Shown piece by piece: positions 13,886 through 21,778 of a DNA stretch of 22,623 nt. A model generated the notes under the pieces. The model made no database searches. It was not told where the DNA came from and worked only from the letters and a program-made list of their open reading frames with translations. The DNA lies in NCBI GenBank assembly GCA_003354055.1, contig PIVQ01000042.1, positions 1 through 22,623 on the forward strand. Direction: 5' to 3'. This DNA comes from Desulfobacteraceae bacterium. GTDB lineage: Bacteria > Desulfobacterota > Desulfobacteria > Desulfobacterales > Desulfobacteraceae. Each line of letters starts with the position of its first letter. Position 1 is the stretch's first letter. Both the position numbers and the translations under genes were made by a program.

Positions 13886-13907
13886 GGGCTGGGGAAACTC
13901 GGCCCGG
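13886..13907 (+). other. GNRA-capped hairpin between the paralogues
   Basis: CGGGCTGGG (13886-13894) pairs with CTCGGCCCG (13899-13907) around a GAAA loop. It is a 9-bp stem with two G-T pairs. It lies 10 nt before the GGAGG of the next gene. No T-run follows, so it is more likely to affect mRNA stability or ribosome access than to terminate. Confidence 0.7.
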
Positions 13908-13925
13908 TATTTAATGGAGGGTACA

Positions 13926-14963
13926 ATGTTTAAGAAATTGAATGGAATTTTTGCTTTCCTGCTTTTATTATTCTTCATCGTGGGGCAGGCACAGGCAGCA
14001 GTAACAGTAACACTTGAAAAGAGTTATCGCACTGATAATTCCGAAAGGGTGAGAATAGGCACTATTGCCTTTGACAGTTCTTATCCGACAGGCGGAGAAT
14101 CTATCACGGCTGACGATCTCAATCTGGACGTTATTAGAAATTTCACAGTTGAGGCCAATAGCGGATATCTCTTCGAGTACGACAAGACTAACTCTCTCAT
14201 GAAGGTATATTATCCTTCTGGATCTCCGGCAGTATCAAACGCCGCGGAAGCTACTCATACCCATGCGGCCTCAGATAGTTACGGCCCTGGAGATATTACA
14301 GGCGTAACGGTTGGGACACCAGCACTCACACACAATGCTGATCCTACAGGCAACCTGGCTGCTCTTCCGCTTTATTGTGTTGAATCATACGGTGCAGGCG
14401 GTAGAAATATTTGCCAACTGTTTTCCACTACTAACGCGGATGGAGACATTCTAGGTTCAACTGACGGGGTTTCAGGTATTACAGGAGCAGCAACCCCGAG
14501 ATTTTACGTTAATGATTCAGATGCCCCAGGTGGGGTTAAAATCTATGTAGTAGATGCAACCCCATGGGGCCTTGAGTTTGTATCACCTACCGCTACAGAC
14601 GCTTATATCATGATGCCATTTGAGGCAATAGCTGACGGGGTTCCAGGTTTTGCCTATGCTGTCAAAGTGACTCACGCTGCTGATGCAGCAACAGGTGTCG
14701 AGCTTGAATTTGATGATAACGGCGCAGCAGACGCACAACTGACTTTTGTTGATGCGGGTACATCCAGTAGGGTTATAAGTGCTGCTGACATTGAAGTGGT
14801 TGCCCCTTCTTATATGGCGATAGCGCAGACTTCCGGTGTATCAAGTGCCGGAGCATCACACACTCACACAGCAACGGCAACAGCAGAGGCAGCAGATGAA
14901 GTAGGTAGCGGTGACAGTCTCGCAGCCTTGACAGCCGTAAGATTTTACGTTGTAGGATATTAA
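13926..14963 (+). CDS. Exported virion-module protein, paralogue 2
   Basis: ATG 13926 follows GGAGG by 4 nt; the longer frame from TTG 13881 would run through the hairpin and is rejected. The Sec signal peptide is clear (Lys-Lys, hydrophobic core AFLLLLFFIVG, cleavage after AQA). It is a diverged tandem copy of the previous gene: SERVR, DSSYPTGGES, LEFVSPTA, FDDNGAAD and AADIEV occur in the same order. Two insertions are unique to this copy, each with a His-Thr-His (EATHTHAAS and GASHTHTAT). HxH motifs bind metal in some trimeric phage fibre tips. It is likely a surface or fibre-associated protein of unknown role. Confidence 0.75.
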   Translation: MFKKLNGIFAFLLLLFFIVGQAQAAVTVTLEKSYRTDNSERVRIGTIAFDSSYPTGGESITADDLNLDVIRNFTVEANSGYLFEYDKTNSLMKVYYPSGSPAVSNAAEATHTHAASDSYGPGDITGVTVGTPALTHNADPTGNLAALPLYCVESYGAGGRNICQLFSTTNADGDILGSTDGVSGITGAATPRFYVNDSDAPGGVKIYVVDATPWGLEFVSPTATDAYIMMPFEAIADGVPGFAYAVKVTHAADAATGVELEFDDNGAADAQLTFVDAGTSSRVISAADIEVVAPSYMAIAQTSGVSSAGASHTHTATATAEAADEVGSGDSLAALTAVRFYVVGY

Positions 14964-14980
14964 ACAAAAGACGGGATAAG

Positions 14981-14999
14981 GGGGAGCGAGTGTCTCCTT
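14981..14999 (+). other. Weak hairpin before the third exported gene
   Basis: GGGGAG (14981-14986) pairs with CTCCTT (14994-14999), including two G-T pairs, with a 7-nt loop and T-rich sequence after it. It is the third hairpin in a row placed between a stop codon and the ribosome binding site of an exported-protein gene. Confidence 0.4.
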
Positions 15000-15027
15000 T
15001 CTATTCTCATACTTAAAGGAGAGTAAC

Positions 15028-15945
15028 ATGAGAAATTTACTAAGGACCTGGGTTCTTACATTCACACTTCTCCTGATCTCGTCAGGAGTACAGGCAGAAA
15101 ACGTATACACGCTTTTAAGTGCTGAAACCGCGACAAGCGGAACCGCTATCGAATCGAATGCAACTGTTTGTGAATCAGATCCAGTATATTATGAAACGAA
15201 TGCTACGGTTTGTGAAACGGACGCCGGGGATCTCCGGGTCGTTACAGTATTTCCGAAAACTCTTGCAGTTGGTGATTCAGTTGTATTTGCAGACGGTACC
15301 GGTGGCACTTGTACAGGGATTACAGCCGGGACAGTCTACTTTGTAACACAGGTAGACAATCCGCACAAATTCAACATTGCAGCAACCGCAGGCGGAACAA
15401 ATATCACATACACTGATACTGGAACCGCTTTCAATGCAGCCGTGACGACACTCAGGATACAGACCGTCGCGGCGCATAGCCTCCTGCAAGGAGACTCTGT
15501 AAGTTTCGCAGCAGGCACCGGCGCGGTATGTACGGGCATCACAGCAGGAAACGTCTATTATGCGACTCAGATAGATTCTACTACTGAATTCAACATATCT
15601 AATACATTCGAGGGAGCCCCGATTGTCTACACTGATACAGGGACAGCCTTTACGTCAAATACGTCAGGTGTCGGACCTGCAGTACCTCTCGGTAAAGACT
15701 ATGAGGACTTCACTTGTGTTGTGACCTGGGGCGGTACAGTGCCGACAAATACTACCGTAATTCTGTATGGAAGTATTGACGGAAGTAACTTTACTCAGAT
15801 TGACAGCAGGGCGATAACAGCAACGGGCTCGAATTATGTCTTGAATAATTACCCCTACTTGTATTTACTCGGGGAGTTTTCAGCGAAGACAGCCGGAGAC
15901 GCTACGACAGCAGTAACTCTAAAATGTATGTCGGGGAGGAATTAA
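15028..15945 (+). CDS. Exported virion-module protein with two internal repeats
   Basis: A 305-residue protein with AAAGGAG 6 nt before ATG. The signal peptide ends VQA at residue 23. Two tandem repeats of about 72 residues follow (around 70-142 and 143-214), each with GDSV.FA.GTG..CTGITAG.VY, then a phenylalanine-asparagine-isoleucine step and YTDTGTAF. This repeat type is common in phage tail and head-surface proteins. An earlier doublet, NATVCESD and NATVCETD, lies near 45-65. Paired cysteines fit oxidative folding outside the cytoplasm. The last 80 residues look like a separate beta domain (VILYGSIDGSNFTQI). Exact role unknown. Confidence 0.75.
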   Translation: MRNLLRTWVLTFTLLLISSGVQAENVYTLLSAETATSGTAIESNATVCESDPVYYETNATVCETDAGDLRVVTVFPKTLAVGDSVVFADGTGGTCTGITAGTVYFVTQVDNPHKFNIAATAGGTNITYTDTGTAFNAAVTTLRIQTVAAHSLLQGDSVSFAAGTGAVCTGITAGNVYYATQIDSTTEFNISNTFEGAPIVYTDTGTAFTSNTSGVGPAVPLGKDYEDFTCVVTWGGTVPTNTTVILYGSIDGSNFTQIDSRAITATGSNYVLNNYPYLYLLGEFSAKTAGDATTAVTLKCMSGRN

Positions 15946-15946
15946 T

Positions 15947-17752
15947 ATGTTTAAAAAACTTTTCCGAAATGATGTGTTTTTAGCGTTCTTTGTTGCGTTA
16001 ATCATATGCAGTCCCGCTTTTGCACTCAACACAACTACCTCCCAGACACCAAGCAATGCAGAAATGCAGAATGTTGATATCAACGGCGGAGCTATTGACG
16101 GTACGGCGATCGGGGCTGCAACTCCGTCAACCGGAGCGTTTACCACATTATCAGCGACAGATGATTTGGAAGTTCAGGGCGACATTTTAGCCTCAGAGAA
16201 ATCAGAATCTTTATCTTTATTAACCACGGCCAGTGACTGGACAGGCGGGAATGGTTGGACTTTAAATGGAACAACTGCCGTCTATGCTCATAATGCTACT
16301 CCCGGGGATCTGACCCAAGCTTCTGCTGACATGCAAATCCCTATAGTGGGCAGTAAGAATTATATACTGACTTACACTGTATCAGGATTAACAGATACAG
16401 GAACAGCGCTGTCTGCTAGACTGTTAGCATCTGGCGGAATAACAAACTCTAATACTAAAATCAACATCTCGGCAAATGGCGTGGGACTCACCCGGCAATT
16501 TACATCCACTTCATCGCCAACAGATTTCATTATAGATATAAATAATGGGTCAGACGCTGGAGATACCTTTACACTGTCAGATGTTTCCTTAAAAGAGCAA
16601 GGAGACCTTGTCGTCACAGGAGCTATCGGAGTGGGGTCATCAACAGCTAATGCTGTACAGTCTCCTGGGCTTTTAAACTTCGACTCTGCTAATAGTAATG
16701 GCACGGTGGGCGTTATTGCTATCAGGGGACTGATCGATCATGATGAGAACTCCCCTGGTGGTTCCAGTAACTATATGTTCTGGGGCATCAATGTGCCTAC
16801 AACCGCTTCTGGAGATATAAAAGAAATCTATCCTATAAATTCATACGTCGAGATGAATGGAACAGGCATAACCGCTGGCGAAATGTATGGAGCAAAATTT
16901 TCTCCTGCATTTAGTGGAGATGGAACTATAGATGTACATAATGCTGTTTTAGGTAATACTGAATTCTATGACCTGTCAGGAGAATCTACTATTACTGATG
17001 TCATTGGTATGAGAGCTAATCTTAGGCAAGGCATACAAGGCGCTATTGTAAATATCACTAACTACCACGGGTTTCTTGTAAGAGGTGAGAAGTGTACCAG
17101 TAGTTGCGGAGCAGATGCTTTCAACGTCACTCTCGCATCCGGCTTATCAGTAGAGAACTTTCTTGATTATCCTAATGAGAATATCTCCACAGCCACAGGT
17201 GTTAAATTATCTAAACAAACCAATGGCACAGCAAACACCGGATTGTGGCTTACGGGCAACGGTACTGGAGCTGATATAGCCTTTGGAGCCTCACTAGCAA
17301 ATGCAGTATTAATGGCCAAAGAAAACTCTGCTAGTACTCAGGGTATTTACCTGGATGCCAGAGATGATTCTAGCACAAAGCAAAGAGGATCAGACCCCAC
17401 ATGTGCATGGAGATATAATATAGACTTAACCGATGATGCGGCTAGTTTGGATTGCACAATCGGAGGCAGTGGGGTGGCCGATTGCATTACTCTGCCCTCA
17501 GTTAAGACAAATGGGAAAGTTGAAATTGTAACAGAAGATGGCAACTACGCAAGAGTCTTGTTAAATGCCGATGGAACAGCATCGATACTAGAACAAGACG
17601 GAGTAGTGTTTGAATACCAAGCAGCAATCGGTAGTTGTAATAACGATAAAATATGCTTGTCAGATGCCGGTACAGAAACCACAGTTCTTAATAATATAGC
17701 TGGCGCGGATACTTTTTTTATATTTGATATGGTCTACGATTGTGATGATTAA
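15947..17752 (+). CDS. Exported tail-fibre-like protein
   Basis: A 601-residue protein starting 2 nt after the previous stop, with GGAGG upstream. The signal peptide (KKLFRNDVFLAFFVALIIC, cleavage after AFA at about 26) is followed by NVDINGGAIDGTAIGAATPSTGAFTTLSATDDLEVQGDI in outline, the N-terminal repeat style of phage fibre and spike proteins. The middle is a long Gly/Thr/Asn/Ala-rich beta region. The last 130 residues hold eight cysteines (for example CNNDKIC, ending YDCDD), which suits disulphides in an exported protein. It is a good candidate for a receptor-binding or surface fibre, although the signal peptide is unexpected. Confidence 0.75.
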   Translation: MFKKLFRNDVFLAFFVALIICSPAFALNTTTSQTPSNAEMQNVDINGGAIDGTAIGAATPSTGAFTTLSATDDLEVQGDILASEKSESLSLLTTASDWTGGNGWTLNGTTAVYAHNATPGDLTQASADMQIPIVGSKNYILTYTVSGLTDTGTALSARLLASGGITNSNTKINISANGVGLTRQFTSTSSPTDFIIDINNGSDAGDTFTLSDVSLKEQGDLVVTGAIGVGSSTANAVQSPGLLNFDSANSNGTVGVIAIRGLIDHDENSPGGSSNYMFWGINVPTTASGDIKEIYPINSYVEMNGTGITAGEMYGAKFSPAFSGDGTIDVHNAVLGNTEFYDLSGESTITDVIGMRANLRQGIQGAIVNITNYHGFLVRGEKCTSSCGADAFNVTLASGLSVENFLDYPNENISTATGVKLSKQTNGTANTGLWLTGNGTGADIAFGASLANAVLMAKENSASTQGIYLDARDDSSTKQRGSDPTCAWRYNIDLTDDAASLDCTIGGSGVADCITLPSVKTNGKVEIVTEDGNYARVLLNADGTASILEQDGVVFEYQAAIGSCNNDKICLSDAGTETTVLNNIAGADTFFIFDMVYDCDD

Positions 17753-17808
17753 GCACGTTAACAGGGTGGAGGTGGTACGTTGGATGAAGCTGATAAGGAA
17801 ACTGTAAA

Positions 17809-18018
17809 ATGGCAAACGGAATAACAGCGGAAACGGTAAAGGAGATGTCAGAAGAAGATAAGTTGAATGTGTTGGTTGATCTTGCATATGACAGCAATGA
17901 AAGATTGTGCCGGTTGGAAAACCGCAAGATTTGGAACACAACAACGAATATTTGCAGCGGGGTTGTAGGTGGATTTGTTGGATTTCTAACGATGGTGAAA
18001 TTGAAGATTTTTCAGTGA
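17809..18018 (+). CDS. Small membrane-anchored protein, holin-like candidate
   Basis: A 69-residue protein with AAGGA upstream of ATG. Residues 1-45 are charged and helical (AETVKEMSEEDKLNVLVDLAYDSNERLCRLENRK in part). One hydrophobic stretch, ICSGVVGGFVGFLTMVKL (about 48-65), could span the membrane near the C-terminus. The layout recalls XhlA-type holin-associated proteins: a helical cytoplasmic part with one C-terminal membrane helix. It lies just upstream of a DUF1353 gene, a pairing seen near phage lysis genes. No endolysin is beside it, so the lysis role is an inference. Confidence 0.6.
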   Translation: MANGITAETVKEMSEEDKLNVLVDLAYDSNERLCRLENRKIWNTTTNICSGVVGGFVGFLTMVKLKIFQ

Positions 18019-18028
18019 GGTAATAAGG

Positions 18029-18214
18029 ATGATAGTTTCAAAAGGCACAATAATTGTTGAAGGATGGGACGCATGTTCGAGATGCCACAAAAACAGTCAT
18101 GGATGTGCATTGCAGTATTTCATGAAAAACCATAAGCATGATGACAAGGAAGCAGCTATGACCTTAAGTGTGCACACTTGTGGGGAAGTTCCTTTGGAGA
18201 AAAAAAATAAATGA
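18029..18214 (+). CDS. 61-residue Cys/His-rich mini-protein
   Basis: ATG 18029 has GAGG-TAATAAGG upstream. CSRCHKNSHGC (about 16-26), HKH and a later HTC provide four cysteines and several histidines, enough for one zinc site. No signal peptide or membrane helix is present. Its stop overlaps the DUF1353 start as ATGA, so the two are probably translated together. Function unknown. Confidence 0.55.
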   Translation: MIVSKGTIIVEGWDACSRCHKNSHGCALQYFMKNHKHDDKEAAMTLSVHTCGEVPLEKKNK

Positions 18215-18615
18215 TCTATTACAAGGCCGGATTCAAATACCAACTCGCTAACGCATACGAATGTCACATTTCATTCCGGCCTCGTAATCCTATTATTACC
18301 GACTTTATCACGCTGACAACCACAGGAATATTGTATATTCAAAAGGGATATGCCTGGGATGGTCCGAGCGGTCCAACAATCGACTTCAAGAACTTCATGA
18401 GGGCTTCCCTTGTCCATGATGCAACATACCAGTTAATGAGAGAAAGTCACATTCCTTCTACGTATAGAGAGCAGGCAGATCGTGAACTTCAGCAAAATTG
18501 TATTGCCGATGGGATGTGGACGTTTAAAGCATGGGTTGTTTACAAGGCTGTACGGTTCGGGGGCAGATGGACTTCCCGGACACAAGACAGGAAACCAACA
18601 TTAACAGCACCGTAA
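18211..18615 (+). CDS. DUF1353 family protein
   Basis: A 134-residue protein. The conserved blocks of DUF1353 are visible: a strand pair ending GYAWDGPSGPTIDF (about 47-60), then ASLVHDATYQLM (about 65-76) with the characteristic His-Asp, then QADRELQQNCIADGM and a C-terminal helix AWVVYKAVRFGGR. The family is widespread in phages, often near lysis or tail genes, and has no agreed biochemical role; the conserved Asp, His and Asp residues suggest a metal-dependent hydrolase-like site, which is inference. Confidence 0.8.
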   Translation: MIYYKAGFKYQLANAYECHISFRPRNPIITDFITLTTTGILYIQKGYAWDGPSGPTIDFKNFMRASLVHDATYQLMRESHIPSTYREQADRELQQNCIADGMWTFKAWVVYKAVRFGGRWTSRTQDRKPTLTAP

Positions 18616-18627
18616 AGGAGAATGAAA

Positions 18628-19011
18628 ATGAGAAATATTTTACTTGTTGTATTAATCGCATGTCTCACAGTTTTATTCGCAGCACCGGTATCAGCCGAAT
18701 TCGATGGTTTCGTAAAACTCGCGTATCCAGTTGATTCAAATACCGAGGGAACTGATGACAAGATTAATCTAAACATTGAGGTGGAACCCACTTACTACGT
18801 TGAAGCCGAAGCGGGTTATACTTATAACGAACTCGTTAGAGTGTACGGCGGATTTGATTCTATCGAAGATGTTAGAAACGTATTCACCTTAGGTGCTGAA
18901 GTTTACATTGCAAAAAGCCCATTTGGGGTATTCTCAGAATACCAGAAATTCGACAACAGGAATATGCTTAATACTGACCTGTTACTGGTCGGGATTGTTC
19001 TGAGATATTAA
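18628..19011 (+). CDS. Small exported protein resembling an outer-membrane barrel
   Basis: ATG 18628 has AAGGAG 7 nt upstream; an ATG 6 nt earlier is only 1 nt from that site and is less likely. The product is 127 residues with a Sec signal peptide (Arg-Asn, hydrophobic core ILLVVLIACLTVLF, cleavage after VSA). The mature part of about 105 residues alternates polar and hydrophobic residues in five or six strands (DGFVKLAYPV, YYVEAEAGYTYN, VFTLGAEVYIA, FGVFSEYQKF) and ends LLLVGIVLRY. An aromatic C-terminal residue after an alternating strand is the usual recognition signal of outer-membrane barrels. It might alter the host surface, as Lom-type phage proteins do, but the family is not recognised. 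Confidence 0.65.
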   Translation: MRNILLVVLIACLTVLFAAPVSAEFDGFVKLAYPVDSNTEGTDDKINLNIEVEPTYYVEAEAGYTYNELVRVYGGFDSIEDVRNVFTLGAEVYIAKSPFGVFSEYQKFDNRNMLNTDLLLVGIVLRY

Positions 19012-19065
19012 ACATAACAAGAAAGTAATTAAGATTAAATAAGGCAAATTTTAAAGGAGGCAGTA

Positions 19066-19590
19066 ATGTCAGAAACAACACCGAAGGAAGTAAGTTTTAG
19101 GAGCAATTTCATGTCAGTGACGGTATGTAACTGTCACTTCTTGGATCACATATTCACAACTGACGATCCCGAAAAAATAGTATTGCTCAGGAATAAAAAA
19201 GCAACGGGTGACGGGGTACTTATCGAAGAAGTGGACCTGAAAAAGATCAAGAAAGTAGAGTCAAAGCCTGATCCTCTAGGCGATATTCTCAATAGCATTA
19301 CTGCCTGCAAGGATCTCAAGTCTCTCGAAAATGTCTTTACCGAAATAGAGAAGAAATTTCCCAATGGGGAAGGTCTTGAATCGGTACAGAGGGCGAAGCT
19401 TACAGATGTTTTCCACGCTCAGAAATCAGCCTTGGAACAGGCGGTCTTAAAGTCTAAAGCAGCGGCAGATAGCTCAAAGTCAGTAGCGGACAGAAAGAAA
19501 AAGGGTGAGCCAGGCAAGAAAGCTGTAAAGCAGCCCAGCAGGAAGGAAGCAAAAGCCACAAAGAAAGCCACAAAGAAGAAAGGAAAGTAA
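19066..19590 (+). CDS. Lys-rich tailed protein before the adaptor gene, unknown function
   Basis: A 174-residue protein with AAAGGAGG 7 nt before ATG. The N-terminal 60 residues are strand-rich (VSFRSNFMSVTVCNCHFLDHIFTT), the middle is helical (LENVFTEIEKKF, FHAQKSALEQAVLKSK), and the last 40 residues are almost all Lys, Ala, Ser and Arg (ending KATKKATKKKGK). The tail suggests binding to DNA or to an acidic partner. It lies between the exported proteins and the neck genes. No family is recognised; a virion or neck-associated role is inferred from position only. Confidence 0.65.
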   Translation: MSETTPKEVSFRSNFMSVTVCNCHFLDHIFTTDDPEKIVLLRNKKATGDGVLIEEVDLKKIKKVESKPDPLGDILNSITACKDLKSLENVFTEIEKKFPNGEGLESVQRAKLTDVFHAQKSALEQAVLKSKAAADSSKSVADRKKKGEPGKKAVKQPSRKEAKATKKATKKKGK

Positions 19591-20268
19591 TTGACCGCCC
19601 TGGAACTCGTCAATAAGCTTGCCGTTGAAAAGCTGGAAACGTCCGATGCCATAGTTACGCTTGCAACTCCTAACGCAGCAGTAGCGAAGTTGATATGGGC
19701 ACTCAATGAAACTCAGAGGGCACTGTATGACTCCTTCGATTACGTCAAGCTAAAAAGGCAGGGTAATATCACACTTGTCACAGATACGACGGTATACGAC
19801 TTGGCGACTGACTTCGATAGATTCATTAAAGGTGAGGACGCAGCTTATTACACGAAGGTCAAGACAGGGGCAACTGCTATCGCAAAATTCACAATAACCG
19901 ATGATGAAGGTTTTAAGAATCATACCGTTTCTAATGCCGACGAGGGAAGGCCGTATATCGGCAGGCTATTCGGGATGAAGGCCGCGACATTGGTAAGTCA
20001 GATTGAGGTATACGGCACTCCAACTGCAACATATAACGGAACGAAGCTGTATTACGAATACATCCGGAGGCTTGATGATTTAGCGACTGATGCAGACTTG
20101 AGCCCGTTCCCGGACCACTTGATGATCGACGGCGCATATATCAGAATGAGCGTAAAGAACGGCGACGCTTCCGAGGCTGATTTTGTAGCCTGGATTAATG
20201 CAAAGACGAGAAGCATAAACAATGATAGCGCAGGGCGTAAGCGTAAATTGAAATATAGGGATTGGTAA
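19591..20268 (+). CDS. Putative head-tail adaptor (P22 gp4/T7 gp11-type)
   Basis: A 225-residue protein starting at TTG directly after the previous stop, with AAAGGA upstream. The helical opening (ELVNKLAVEKLETSD, LIWALNETQRALYDSFDYVKLKRQGNI) followed by VTDTTVYDLATDFDRFI and later YEYIRRLDDL, FPDHLMIDGAYIRMS is characteristic of proteins that bind below the portal ring and close the head. The size lies within the range of T7 gp11-like tubes and P22 gp4-like adaptors. It comes just before the gp10-like gene, as the P22 order gp4-gp10 would predict. Assignment to either subfamily is not certain. Confidence 0.65.
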   Translation: MTALELVNKLAVEKLETSDAIVTLATPNAAVAKLIWALNETQRALYDSFDYVKLKRQGNITLVTDTTVYDLATDFDRFIKGEDAAYYTKVKTGATAIAKFTITDDEGFKNHTVSNADEGRPYIGRLFGMKAATLVSQIEVYGTPTATYNGTKLYYEYIRRLDDLATDADLSPFPDHLMIDGAYIRMSVKNGDASEADFVAWINAKTRSINNDSAGRKRKLKYRDW

Positions 20269-20271
20269 GAT

Positions 20272-21777
20272 ATGCCAGCAAGGCAACGAGCACCCAGAGG
20301 TAAGAGGGCTGGTCTCCTGAGGCTTCCGCAGCTCAACGGAGGCGAAGCGTCCATATACCCCCCGCAGCAGTGGCCGATAAAATTCTCAGCCCTTATGCAG
20401 AACTGCTGGATCAATGAACGCAATAATATTGCAAAGATTCCGGGATATTCAAAGGTCAATGCTGTACCGGTTGGGTCGTACCTTGACGCAGGGCATGAAT
20501 TCGTTAAAACCAACGGGGATAAACATATCCTTGTTTCAGGTGACGGCAGCATATACAGGTTAAATCAAGCTACAAATGAATTCGGGAATGCAAATAAAAC
20601 CGGACTTGATCCAGGTATCTGTCAATATACGACGTTTAGCGACCGCTGTATAGTCTCCAATGGCAGCAATTCTCCACTGAAGACTTTGGACGGAATAACA
20701 TTTGACTTGCTAGGCGGCAATCCTCCAACTACTACATTTAAGACACATGCTCATAAAGGCCGTATCTGGTTCTTGGAACGTGCAGATAAAATGCTGGCCT
20801 CTCATTCGGCTCTAAACGATCCCGACACACAAGAAGGATTCATTGATTTCAGGTATGTACTGAAAAAAGGGGACGAGCTTGTTGATTCCTTTACTTATAT
20901 AGATCTCCATGTATTTTTATTTAAGAATCATGTTGCCATATATTCCGGCAGCACTCCTAGTGATGCCCTCAATACGAACAATATAGATTATCAACTTATT
21001 CAGCTTATTGAAGGCGTCCAGGTCATTGGAACCGGAACAGCCCAGGGCCTTGGTAACGACACCCCATTCTTAACAAAAGACGGCGTAAAAACATTCAAGC
21101 AAATAATAGCAACCGGAAGTCTTAATGTTAATGACCTGTCATATGGAATTGATTCAGATTTGAAACAATCCATCGATAACCCTTCCGAGCTTGCAAGTGC
21201 TCATTACCCCCGGCTTGGATGGTATCTACTGAAGATCGATGAAACCATCAGGATATTTGATTATGTCAAAAACACATGGTCAAGGATAGTGGGCGCTGAC
21301 TGTAACGGAATGTTTACCACGCAGGACGGCAAGTTATATTTTGTGGGCAATGCTGGATATCTTTATGAATATGGAATACCGGGTGTCTGGGGCTTTGCGG
21401 GAGTAGACCCTGAATTTATATGGCGTCTTGGTTGGTTGTCTCTTTCACGCTCTGGCACAAAGGTGTCACCGAAATTCATAGAGTTACTTGCATATTGCAC
21501 GGAGGCTGTAACCTTGGAAATGGCAACCGCTTACGATCTTGGCAATGCCATGACTAATAGTACGTTTGATATTGCTCTTACGCCTTCCGGCATCACGCAG
21601 GTTGACGCAGCAGCAGACTTTGACGCCATTGATCCGTTCGACGAAATAATGTTTCAGCAATATAGGAATATGCTTTTCGGACGTGGGAGAATGATGCAAA
21701 TGCAGTTTTCAAATACATCAGATAAATATATAGAATTGGCTGATATAGTTTTACAGACAATCGAGGGAGGATTTTAA
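20272..21777 (+). CDS. Putative packaged-DNA stabilisation/tail nozzle protein (P22 gp10-like)
   Basis: A 501-residue protein beginning 3 nt after the adaptor stop, with a weak ribosome binding site. The middle is a series of blades typical of a beta propeller: HEFVKTNGDKHILVSGDGSIYRL, CQYTTFSDRCIVSNGSN, KGRIWFLERADKMLAS, TFKTHAHK, IRIFDYVKNTWSRIV, MFTTQDGKLYFVGNAGYLYEYG. P22 gp10 and its relatives share this style and form the nozzle under the adaptor that keeps DNA in the head. The C-terminal domain contains FIELLAYCTEAVTLEMATAYDLG. It overlaps no gene; the next start is 2 nt after its stop. Confidence 0.7.
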   Translation: MPARQRAPRGKRAGLLRLPQLNGGEASIYPPQQWPIKFSALMQNCWINERNNIAKIPGYSKVNAVPVGSYLDAGHEFVKTNGDKHILVSGDGSIYRLNQATNEFGNANKTGLDPGICQYTTFSDRCIVSNGSNSPLKTLDGITFDLLGGNPPTTTFKTHAHKGRIWFLERADKMLASHSALNDPDTQEGFIDFRYVLKKGDELVDSFTYIDLHVFLFKNHVAIYSGSTPSDALNTNNIDYQLIQLIEGVQVIGTGTAQGLGNDTPFLTKDGVKTFKQIIATGSLNVNDLSYGIDSDLKQSIDNPSELASAHYPRLGWYLLKIDETIRIFDYVKNTWSRIVGADCNGMFTTQDGKLYFVGNAGYLYEYGIPGVWGFAGVDPEFIWRLGWLSLSRSGTKVSPKFIELLAYCTEAVTLEMATAYDLGNAMTNSTFDIALTPSGITQVDAAADFDAIDPFDEIMFQQYRNMLFGRGRMMQMQFSNTSDKYIELADIVLQTIEGGF

Positions 21778-21778
21778 T

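Noticed and set aside
13881..13925. TTG start extending the exported protein at 13926
   Set aside because: The extension would translate the GAAA-capped hairpin and has no ribosome binding site; ATG 13926 has GGAGG and a clean signal peptide.
17780..17824. 14-codon TTG frame upstream of the small membrane protein
   Set aside because: It has a GGAGG upstream but is very short and overlaps the start of the better-supported gene at 17809.
10052..20552. Long antisense open frames, such as 11021-11356, 12457-12969, 16372-16704 and 20052-20552
   Set aside because: They lie opposite strong + strand genes, have low-complexity or unnatural composition, and lack ribosome binding sites.
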